Assembly: GCA_946807835.1 (NCBI GenBank)
Contig: OX327702.1
Coordinates: 16,988,001-17,052,000 of the forward strand
From: Ailanthus altissimus
Lineage: Eukaryota; Streptophyta; Magnoliopsida; Sapindales; Simaroubaceae
Direction of reading: 5' to 3'
Length of the DNA stretch: 64,000 nucleotides
The notes beneath the pieces are model-generated. The model saw only the letters and a list, made by a program, of their open reading frames with translations, did not search any database and was not told where the DNA came from. This document shows, piece after piece, positions 36,994 through 46,951 of the stretch (the stretch's first letter is position 1; every line of letters starts with the position of its first letter). Position numbers and translations under genes: made by a program.

Positions 36994-37607
36994 TAAAATA
37001 CCCCCAACTTAAGAAAAATAAAAGGTTGAAAAGAAGGATGGGAACACAATAAGTTTGGGGGAAGAGATAATACAAGGAAAAGAAGATCAAGAGGTTTCTA
37101 GGTAAAATCTAAGTGTTCATGGTGTGAATTGAACTTCATATATTTATCCTTTTATCCCACCTTGACCTTAGCCTTACATTACAAGCTAAGTAAAGTCCTA
37201 AATAGATCCCTAGACATGTAATTTTCTACATTAGTGGAGAGTGGTAATAAAGACAAGCTTATGGAAGTGTCATTATACAAATAAAATACCGAGACATCAT
37301 CTTTTCTGTACAAACTAAAGTATAAAGTAAATCAAAGTATGGTTTTCGCTATTTGCTTGCTGCTTGCACACACACACATGGTGATTATTTATGAGGAAGA
37401 ATAAGGGACTAAACAAAGATAATTTAGAATTGTTAATAGCTATTTATCTACCTTAAGGATTTGTACTATTTCATCAGCCTTTGAGACAATGATTTTGATC
37501 ATCTTACTAGTTTATTATATTTTGTTAAGTATAAAGTAAATGAGTCAAGTATAACCCTTTGTTTCTCTCTTAGTTTTATTTTATTGCTTGAGGACAAGCA
37601 AGTATTT

Positions 37608-37620
37608 AAGTTTGGGGGAA
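37608..37620 (+). promoter_or_regulatory. Polypurine tract of the young element
   Basis: AAGTTTGGGGGAA directly precedes the 3' LTR (two T bases, then TGATAAGG). It is the expected primer for plus-strand DNA synthesis. Confidence 0.85.
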
Positions 37621-37622
37621 TT

Positions 37623-39071
37623 TGATAAGGGCAAATTTGTCATATATTTTCTCATGTTTTTATTATTGATATTTTATTATTTTATGAGAATAGATGGCTA
37701 TTTATGTGCATTATTGTTATTTATAGGGACTTGAACGAAATTTAAAGAAAGAACGCAAAAGGAGCGAAAACAAGGACTAAAATGCAAAGTTTTCAAAGTA
37801 TGTGTCCATAGCCCCCGCGCCACAAGTATTTTCGCCCCAGCGCTGAAATAGTGATCGAAATAAGAAAAACGACCTGCTTAAGTCGCGTATAGCGCCCCAG
37901 CGCCAGACAGTCACCGCGCCAGCGGTGAAGCCGTTTTCATGCAGCGCCCCAGCGCCAAGATCCCACCGCTCCAGCGGTGAAGGCCTTTTCACGCGTCGCC
38001 CCAGCGACAGAGGCATAGCGCGCCAGCGGTAGTGCGAGTCCTAGTCCGACGAGAATTGAGATTTTCAAGCTCATATCAATCCCTATATAAAGCCACTCGT
38101 TCCCAGCCTTCAAAAAAAGCAATCCAAGACGACCCAAGAGCACCAAGAATACAGAGCACAAGTCTTGGAGAGCAATAGGAGCTTAATTGAAGCAACTTTA
38201 GAGAGAGATACAAGACGCTCTTCGGCATCAAGAGTTTCTAGGCAGCGCAATTAAGAGCAATTCGACGTCTATATCGGTTTGCTAATAATTGTATCATGAT
38301 TTATAATTATTTTTACTGCTGTTCTCTTGTAGCCATGAGCTAACTTGTTTTCTAGGGTTAATATTTGAACTCAATATGTGTGCTTAATTGCCATATCTTT
38401 TAGTATTTAATAAACTTAGTCATTTATTATTTAAATTACTTGTGTTTAATGCTTCAATATATCTGGCCAATATATGGTGAATGAATTGGTAATATTATTG
38501 ATAAACTCGGAAGAGGAATCATAATATTTAGACCTAGGTAATTTGATGCATGATTGTAGAGTAACATTCAATGTTGCATATGCAAGTTTCAACTTAGGAT
38601 AGGAATATACCTAATTGGCATGTATGATCAATAAGACCTAATCTTAATGAATCTTAATTTATTACAAGTACCATAGGAATATAGGTATTTGGTAAATTAA
38701 GGTATACTTGCATGACTTTGGAAGAGGCTTGTGAATACATTAGTGTCTTGATCAATAATAAAGACTAAGTGAGTTAAATATTAGAGGGTTAATCATTAAA
38801 AAGCATATTGAGGGATAATATTAATCCTAGGTTCTCTCTACGTTGCTATATCTTTAAATCTCATTGCATTGTGTTTTTACTGTTATATTTTCTACATTCA
38901 TTCTTGAATTTTTATTTTTCTGAATAATTATTAGAAAGACATAATTTTAGTAATTGGTTAATAAGAAGAAATTATCCCTGTGGGTTCGACATCCGACTAA
39001 TTAGTCTCTTTATTACTTGCATACGATAGTGTATACTTGCACTTAATTTATGATATAGAAATATCGCATCA
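37623..39071 (+). repeat. 3' LTR of the young element
   Basis: 1,449 bp. It reads the same as the 5' LTR wherever I compared them, including the hairpin array (37809-38029) and TATA box. It is followed by TGCAA, the second copy of the target-site duplication. Confidence 0.95.
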
Positions 39072-39440
39072 TGCAACATACTCAATTGTCTTTTGATTAT
39101 GATAGTGCAACATACTCGGTCATCTTTTGATTATAAGGGTGTGACATACTGAGTTGTTATTTGATTATGAAAGTGTGACATACTTAGTCATCTTTTGATT
39201 ATGATAATATGACATACTCAGTCGTCTTTTGATTATAATGGTGCAATATACTAAATTGTCTATTTATTATCTAGGTGTGACATATTTAGTCATCTTTTAA
39301 TTATGATAGTGCGACATACTCAACTAACTTTTTAATTATAAATGTGCCACATACTCAGTCGTTTTTTGATTATAAAGGTCTGACATACTTAGTCTTTTTT
39401 CAATTTTGAATGTGAGATATAATTAGTTGTCTTTCAATCG
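39072..39440. repeat. 34-bp minisatellite, right part
   Basis: Continuation of the array at 31130-31668. GACATAC-type landmarks recur at 39077, 39111, 39145, 39179 and 39213, exactly 34 bp apart. About 11 copies, increasingly degenerate to the right. Confidence 0.9.
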
Positions 39441-39897
39441 TGACTTGTTTAGTCACCTTTATAACTATGTAGCGAATTATGCTATAATATAATTTTCATT
39501 TTTTTGTTTGCTTTTATCTGTAAAATTTTGTTGTCATGATATGATTATAAAGAAAATAGCTTGCACCTTGTACAAATAATTTGCTAATAACTTTTTATTT
39601 GAAAGCTTGTGTAAATAGGTACTTTGCATGACTTTGATGACTCGTACCTCGCTAGGTTTGACAGCATGATTTTGCTACTTACAGGATTTGGTAACTTGTA
39701 TTTTATAGCGACTCGCGTGCTTTATCAACTTGCAAGATTTGCTATTTTGCATTAAACCACTATGTTATATATATATTTTCATAGAATTTAAACATAGGCT
39801 TATATTATTTTGTAAGGAAAGATAAGGACAAGAGCTTGTAAAAGAAAAAGATCATAGTTTTACTTACATGTAGACATCGTATGTGATGAGATATTTT
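39441..39897. other. No gene seen
   Basis: AT-rich sequence with a loose 'gacttgca...' periodic flavour that could be a very decayed extension of the array. No frame or terminal repeat was recognised. Confidence 0.4.
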
Positions 39898-41369
39898 TGA
39901 TGCGATATTTCTATATCTTAAATTAAGTGCAAGTATACACTATCGTATACAAGTAATAAATAGACTAAATAGTCGGATGTCAAACTCACAGGGATAATTT
40001 CTACTTTCTAACCAAGTACTAAAATTATGTCTCTCTAATAATTATTCAGAAAAATAAAAAATCTAAGAATGAATGTAGAAAATATAAAAGCAATAACACA
40101 ATGCAAAGAGAATTAGGTGATAGCAATATAGAGAAAACCTAAGATTAATACTATCCCTCAATATGCTTTCTAATGATTAATCTTCTAATATTTAACTCCC
40201 TTAGTCTTTGTTATTGATCAAGACACTAATGTCTTCACAAGCCTCTTCCAAGGTTATGCAAGTATACCTTAATTTACCAAATACCTATATTCCTATAGTA
40301 CTTATAATAAATTAAGATTCATTAAGATTAAGTCTTATTGATCATACATGCCAATTAGGTATATTCCTATCCTAAATTGAAACTTGTATATGTAACATTG
40401 AATGTTACTCTATAATCATGCATCAAATTACCTAGGTCTAAATATTATGATTCCTCTTTTGATTTTATCAATAATATTACTAACCCATTCACCATATATT
40501 GGCCAGATATATTGAAGCATTAAGATCAAGTAATTTGAATATCGAAGAATTAAGTTTATTAAATATTCAAAAGATATGGCAATTAAGCATATATATTGAG
40601 TTCAAGTATTAATCCTAAAAAATAAATTTAGTTTATGGCTACAAGAGAACAACAGTAAAAATAATAATAAAGTATGATACAATCAATAGCAAACCGATAT
40701 AGACATTGAATTGCTCTTGATTGCACTGCCTAAGATACTTTTGATGCCGAAGAATGCCTTGAATCTCTCTCTAAAGTTGCTCCAATTAAACTCCTATTGC
40801 TCTTTAAGACTCGTGCTCTGTATTCTTGGTGTTCTTGAATATGTCTTGGGTTATTTTTTAACGTCTAGGGTCGAGGGGATTTTTATAGGGATTGATATAA
40901 GTTTGAAATTCTTAATTCTTATCGGATTAGGACTCACACTACCGCTGGAGCATTGGATGCTGTCGTTGGGGCACTGCGTGTAGAAGGCCGCACCGCTGGA
41001 GCAGTGGAGTGATGGCGTTGGAGTACTGGCCTGTCGCTGGTACGGTAAAGATATAGCACTAAGGCGCTAGCTTGTCGCTGACACAATAAAGGTCTAGCAC
41101 TGAGGCGCCAGTTGCAACTTCAACAGATCGTCTTTCTGATTTTCTTATTTCGATCACTGTTCCAACGCTGGGGCAAAATTCTTGTGGCGCTGGGGCGATG
41201 GACTCATATTTTAAAAACTTTACATTTTAGTCCTTATTTGTGCTTCTTTAAATTTCGTTCAAGTCCCTATAAATAACAATAAAGCACATAAATAGTCATC
41301 TATTCTCATAAAACAATAAAATATCAAAATAAAAACATGAGAAAATATATGATAAATTTGCCCTTATCA
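39898..41369 (-). mobile_element. Inverted Gypsy LTR, no TSD
   Basis: The minus strand runs TGATAAGGGCAAATTTATCA to ...TATCGCATCA, the same ends as the young element's LTR, over 1,472 bp. The 5-bp flanks ATTTT and GCATG do not match, so it is not a simple solo LTR at an undisturbed site. The hairpin array region (40935-41195) is present but decayed ('accgctggagca', 'tgtcgttggggca'), showing greater age than the young copy. It faces the 3' LTR across 826 bp. Confidence 0.85.
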
Positions 41370-44300
41370 GCATGCAGTATTTCTTAAGGTGGATGGCATT
41401 CCATGGCCTAAGCACCTTTTTTCCTTCGATGCTAACAAGTATATAAGCACATTTTCCTATTACAACTTTAATTTGGTAGGGATTGGCTTCAATTCCATGC
41501 TGGCTGACTACGTGCCCCTAAAAAGTTCCTAAAGTCATGCCAAATACACATTTTATATGATTGAGTCTCATTTTATAGTTTCTTAAAGTGGTGAACATTT
41601 ATTGTAAGTGCTGAAAATAATTTTCTTTTCTTGGATCAACATTGAAAGAGTAGCAAGCAACTTTTAGATATACTTCTAGCATATTGCTCTAAGAAAATAC
41701 ATCGTTGTTCTTTTGTAACAGCTTTACTAACTTATCTGCATATTCTTCTCATAACTTCATTCCTATGGGAACTTTATGATTTGGTTTTAGAGGGTTTAAG
41801 GGCACTTCTTAAGTAGGTTTAATTTTAACTAGATGTGATTTTTTGAATTTAGATAGTTCTTCATTGTTTTGAAGAGCAAATTCTTCAACTCACGACTCGG
41901 CGACTTCATTTACATCCAACTTCTAACTTTTTTGCTTTTTTTTACCCTTTCGTACATCTCCTTATTCTATTAATTGAACCCTCTAAAACCAACTATAATT
42001 ACTATTTGGAAAAGTTCTGCATCTTGTTTGATGCAGAGTTTTTGTGCTGAGCCTATATTTCGTTTGTGCAATTTTAGCATATCACCCACTTCTTTCAAAT
42101 TCACTTGATAACATCTTCTCGCGACTTGTTGGTCTTCTTTAATGGTATCGTTTCCTATACCATTCTTAACTTTACATTTCATGTTTCAATGGAAGGTAGA
42201 TATTACCCCGTACATTTAATGAATCTAGTTTTTACCCATCATGGCATGATATCCTAATGGAACATCTGCTATTAAGAAATTTGCTATTATAATTCTTTGA
42301 GCCACGGTGATTTGCAGATGAAGTGACCCTAGTAGTACTATTTAAGTGCCATTAAAGCTAACTACAGTTGACTTACTTGCAACAATCTCTGTCTTTTCTA
42401 AACTTATATTTCAAAAGATGCTCCAGAATATGATATATGCACTACTTCCATCGTCAATTAGAATCTTAGAGATGGAGTAATTGGATATTTGCAAAGTGAT
42501 AACCAAAGGATAATTGTGTGGGTAAACAATGTCAATAAAATCTTCATATAAAAATCTAATTTAATTAAAGCCACCAAAGGATCATTGTGGGTAAACAATG
42601 TCAATTAAATCTTCATATAAAAATCCAATATAATTGAAGCCAACTATTGCTAATTAGAGGAAGGTCATAATAGTGGCTCCTATTGATAATGCCCCGTTCA
42701 CTTGTAAGCTTTCTCTCTTCATGTCTCATCTTATTTTTTGTAAGACTTTCATCATCTAGTTGACTACTGATAGTAAAAACTCTCAATTGGTTAAAGGCTT
42801 CATCTATTGCCTCTTTAAAACTACTTTAGGAGAAAACTTGCATGTTGGTTAAGATTTCTTTTTAGAGTGTTTCAAGCAGCTAAACTATAATGTCATCATC
42901 ATTCTTTCCACCAAAATTCTTGTCACAACTACTGCTTTAGTTATCATCATTATCATTGTCAGGCCGACCATGTATACACAGTGTGTTTATTGGTAGGGGG
43001 GTCTATGAATTTTTCTTCTCTAAGAGCAATGTTAAGAGTATAGATGATCTGTTTTGTTATCGTGACTTTCTTGATGAAAGAGACAAATCATTCTTAATGA
43101 TATATTTGGCTAGAACACCTCTCCATGCCAAATCTTTAATTTGCCTCTTTAATGTCTAACACTTACTTGTGTTATGTCTATGGTTATTATGGTATAGGCA
43201 TTTCTTAACTCTGTCTCATAGATCAGTTGGAGTTCTTATGGGTGGACGATTATGAAAAATCCCTCGATACTTGTTGTTAATCTATATCTTCTTAAAGAAG
43301 CATTAAAAGGTAGTTCAGGTGTCTGGAAGAGCATGGAGATTGTGGCCTTCTTCTGTAGTCTGTTCTAGTGTTTGTCTACTACTCTTAAATTTCAAAAGGA
43401 ACAGGCTGGGTGATGGTTTCTATGGATGCTCAGTGACTTCTAGTCAATCGATTCTCTTCTATGCGAATGAAATATTCTTCACGTTGAAAGAATTCTTCTA
43501 TACATCTAGAAGGTTGTCGTAGAAGATCTTTAGATATATAGATGTTAAGCAATAACTCTTAAAAAATGCGTGAGGCATTATCTGGATTCTTTATTTGTAT
43601 GTATATGTACCAAAAGTGTCGCACGTAATCCTTTAAAGTTCTCTTAGTCCATGCTGATAGTAGCTAAATCTAATACGTTGACTTGTTGTTGATGAGTTGT
43701 CTGAAAATTATTGACAAACAATTCACAGAAATTACTAAAAGTCTTGATTGATTTTGGTGGCAAGTTCTGAAACCATGTTATAATAATGCCAATCAAGGTT
43801 AGACGAAATAGCTTGCATTTGAGTATGTCACTGTAATCCTTGAGGGATATGAGTTGCTTGAATGAGTATACGTGGTTTATTGGATTAAAGCTACCATAAA
43901 AGGTTTTGAAGTAGGGCATGTGGAAATTAGGGTGGCTTCTTCTGGCTTTCAGTCTCATCTACAGATAAAGACTTTTGTAGCTTCCATGAGTAAAAGAGTA
44001 GAGGGCACCAAGAGTTTGAAAGCTGGTGACTTTGTAGTCACTCGTCAAATATTTCTTGTACACAAGCTATTAGTGTTTATTCTGGTAAACAAGTTGCAGA
44101 TGTTAACTTAGTAGATAATGGGATAAGGATAGTGGGAGTAGCAATAGCTAGAAGAACTTACAAAAAGTATTATGCACTGGTGATTTCTTAGAGAAATGCA
44201 CTTAGGGTTGTTGGCGTTGTATGCAAGCTTGTATTTAGATGCATCAATGGTGGTGAGATTGTTTATGGAGGCATAACTTATAGTAGCACATGTGGATGCA

Positions 44301-44767
44301 AAGTCAGGTCATCATCAGGAAGAATGTTGACACTTTCAGGGGAGTGGCGATGTCGTGCCAGTCGAACTCACAAATCTTCATTCTATTTTAAGACATTTTG
44401 TAAATAGTTCTACTATTGAGCAAAAGCTTTGGTGAACTGCTCTATCTGCTGAGCTTGCTTATCAAGTTTCTGTTGCATGGTGAAATTTACTTTGCAACTT
44501 GTGATGGAGTTGCTTGTGACATAACGTCTAAAGGTGCTATGACTTACTGATTATATGTATCATCTCGAGACTCAAGGGTTTAGTCATATTGTTGAAAAGA
44601 TATTTCATTGACTTTGGAAAAGGCGCAAGTATGATGTTTATCCAGCATCTTATGCACAAATATTCAAAGAATATTGAAAAGAGGTGATAAACAAATTAAG
44701 AATCTAATATAACTAAATAGTTCGGCATTATTGAGAAATTTGCAATCAATGACCACAAATGGCGCCA
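41370..44767 (-). pseudogene. Decayed Tat-like Gypsy element, gag to pol
   Basis: Minus strand, from the right. A primer-like site is at 44767-44752 (TGGCGCCATTTGTGG). Gag is at 43958-43644 (HPNFHMPYFKTFYGSFNP, KDYSDILKCKLFRLTL). A zinc-knuckle-like YHNHRHNTSKC with KRQIKDLAW is near 43200-43115. The protease has its ILIDDGSSAYI active site near 42470-42440, followed by NGIGNDTIKEDQQVARRCY at about 42155. A piece of RT is near 41620-41470 (MRLNHIKCVFGM, HGIEANPYQIK). The extreme pol C-terminus follows (LRPWNAIHLKKY) at about 41420-41380. RNase H and integrase are missing. Many stops. Confidence 0.8.
42512..42650. repeat. 69-bp tandem duplication before the protease
   Basis: GGTAAACAATGTCAATAAAA at 42521 recurs as GGTAAACAATGTCAATTAAA at 42590, a 69-bp or 23-codon period. 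Read on the minus strand, the copies give FLYEDLIDIVYP and FLYEDFIDIVYP, so the duplication arose in frame. Confidence 0.8.
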
Positions 44768-45429
44768 TATGGATGATTTAGGTCTCTATGATTCATGAAA
44801 ATCAAGAGATTGGTAGAGAGAAAAATAAGAGGAAAGTAATTGCTCTTTTTATTAGAGAGAGAATATTTTTTCATAAATAAAATATATATATATTTATTAT
44901 ACAATAAACTTTCTATTTATATTAGAGAGAGCTTATGCGTTTTGTTCAATTTATCAAATATACTCTTAATAGGTATAACAATTTTACCTTTAATGTAAAT
45001 AATTGTTCCTATAAATTTGATCATCAAATATTATTTGTAAGTACCACCGTAAATTCTCTGAATCTGTACAAAAGGAGAAAGGACCAAGAAAATTAAGAGC
45101 GGAAAAAGACAGATTTGTCTTTTAATATTGTCAAAGCTCAAGCTATAGCCGTTTAATTTGCATCCCAATTTAAATCATTTACTTCTCTACAAATCGTGTT
45201 TTATCGTACCGTTTAATTTGCTTAACAAACAACTCCACTGCAAGCTATAGCCGTAAATAATCAAGGAAAATAATGACCGAAATGGTTGGCTCTCTTACAG
45301 AAGGTGGCTTTCAGCAAGCAAATAAAAGAAGATACCATCGTCTACTGTAGATTAAGCTGATTGGATATGTAAATTACAATGAAATCAACGTTGAAGATTC
45401 TGATCACCTTCTGGATCGTATATTTAGAG
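44768..45429. other. Probable LTR of the Tat-like element plus flank
   Basis: The 5' LTR of the minus-strand Gypsy remnant should begin here, to the right of its primer site. I could not fix its outer end. No coding potential. The right part would be the 3' flank of the HMA gene. Confidence 0.4.
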
Positions 45430-45616
45430 TTAAAATAATCTCCCATAATAAGACAAGTACGGATTCTCATCACTGAATATCTGAGGACCAGGCATCATAT
45501 GTGATGTTACCAAGCGCATATATTCTGAGGGTTGCTTGCCTCCACCTTAGCCCCGCCGTCCCTTCTTCCACCTCCAACGTTCTGTACTTCATTGTTATCT
45601 TCTCTGGCATTACCAC
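45430..45616 (-). pseudogene. HMA/HIPP-type gene, C-terminal part of last exon
   Basis: On the minus strand, starting in the target duplication GTGGT (45616-45612), an open frame reads GNAREDNNEVQNVGGGRRDG to a TAA at 45509-45507. It is a Gly-rich charged linker. A second overlapping frame (about 45530-45430) reads EYMRLVTSHMMPGPQIFSD then ENPYLSYYG. GPQIFSDENP matches the conserved end of many heavy-metal-associated isoprenylated plant proteins (normally ...FSDENPNACSIM). One small indel separates the two frames, and a second has removed the CaaX box, so no prenylation site remains. The frame continues directly from the exon at 54291 when the inserted element is ignored. Confidence 0.75.
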
Positions 45617-46024
45617 TGTTGGTTGGTAAAATAAAAAATATTTTTGTTTAATAAAATAAACGCAACGAAAGTCAGATCGTCTTGTTCATAATTATATATA
45701 TAAGAATAAAAGATTACCTCAATTTTTCGTTATCAAAAATATTGAATTGACCGGCTGTAATATTCTCTATTATCCACAATCTTCAAACTCAACGCGTGTG
45801 AGCACGTGGATTTTTCTTAATCTCTAAAAACACTAATACCCAAATTTGAGAGAATGATATTAATTAAATTCTTTTCCCACATAAGAATACGTAAAAAGAA
45901 ATTTTTTCTCTATATGGTTGTTCTATTCTTTACTATTTCATACCTCTCATATGTATAGGAATCTCCATTTGGTATTTAGAATTAGAAAATTAGAGTTTGA
46001 TTAGGATTTGAGCTAGTAGAAGGA

Positions 46025-46951
46025 CTGCAAGACCCATGGGCTTGCTAACTTCAACTTAAAAGGCGTAGTCTTTATTATCTCATAATACACCAATTATTCT
46101 AAGTTAACCTTAGGCTATTCCACAAAAAGTTAAAGGCTGTATTCTAATAACCGATGTTATAAAGTAAAAGATCATTTAATTAAAACTTCATTTAATTAAA
46201 TTGGGTTTGGTCTTTAGACCAATAATAACCACTTAACTGACCCTCTAATTGATGTCCATAATTATAGTTAGGCCATGAAAAAAACTGTTTTACCTCTTTA
46301 ATTACTTATTTACCCCTAAGTCACTGAATGCTCTAATGATCACTTTTAATATGTTTATATTTGTAAATAAATTTATAAATAAATATTAATATTTAATAAA
46401 TCATTTATTGAATAAACTGTGGCCACAAATTATAATGATCAAGTACCACAAACAGTTTAGGTGAACATTAATTAGATTCCATCTTGCAAATATATTTTTC
46501 TATGACACATGAAATTATATCTCCAAGCTATCGAGATTTTGACCGTTTATATGAATCTCACTACGTGATAACTCAAAAGATACAACGCATGAAGGTAAGT
46601 TCATTACCTACTCAGGATTAAGATCAATCAACCTTATTAAAACTTTTGTGAGTTAAGATCTACGACATTTAGTTAACCAGATCGAAATTCACAGTAGTCC
46701 CATTCAATGTAACATATACACTAATTTTTTTTACTCAGTCTTTACTTCGATGATCAAGGTAAATCATCCACTATAAAAAGCAAAAAAAGTACAACTTTAC
46801 ATAATGAAATGCCTTTTCATTTATGGTTGTGAACATGATTTAATTTATAAATAACTTGTGATCTATATCCTCTGTTTTAGCATCATATGCCTAATACATA
46901 GATCACAAACTTTATAAATATGGGCTTATCAATGTATGCTCAATTATATGT
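46025..46951. repeat. Direct repeat A inside the HMA-gene insertion
   Basis: About 930 bp starting TGCAAGACCCATGGGCTTGC, closely similar to 53293-54210. It is interrupted at TATGT by the Copia LTR and resumes at 51804-51868 (ATGAATAAAATTTTATTAAT). Confidence 0.85.

Larger units (their letters stand above)
36196..37622 (+). other. 3' non-coding region with repeated polypurine modules
   Basis: No coding motif is present. AAGTTTGGGGG-type purine tracts recur near 36255, 36910 (shorter), 36935 and 37050, before the final one at 37608-37620. A 36-bp A tract lies at 36951-36986 and a CA run near 37369. The block from about 37365 to 37622 is shared with the Gypsy tail at 29500-29755. Confidence 0.75.
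31669..39071 (+). mobile_element. Young non-autonomous Gypsy element, gag-protease only, TSD TGCAA
   Basis: A complete 7,403-bp LTR retrotransposon: 5' LTR, tRNA-Asp primer site, one intact gag-protease frame, a long non-coding 3' part with several purine tracts, and 3' LTR. Perfect TSDs TGCAA lie at 31664-31668 and 39072-39076. The LTRs are of equal length, and I saw no difference in the stretches compared, so insertion was recent. The 4.5-kb internal region has no reverse transcriptase, RNase H or integrase motifs, so mobility would need a partner element. The layout resembles the gag-only class described in plants (TR-GAG) and Athila-type gag, but the length exceeds typical TR-GAGs. Confidence 0.93.

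Noticed and set aside
36809..37090. Minus-strand 93-codon open frame with a poly-Phe run
   Set aside because: It is the reading of the 36-bp A tract and purine modules on the opposite strand, low complexity only.
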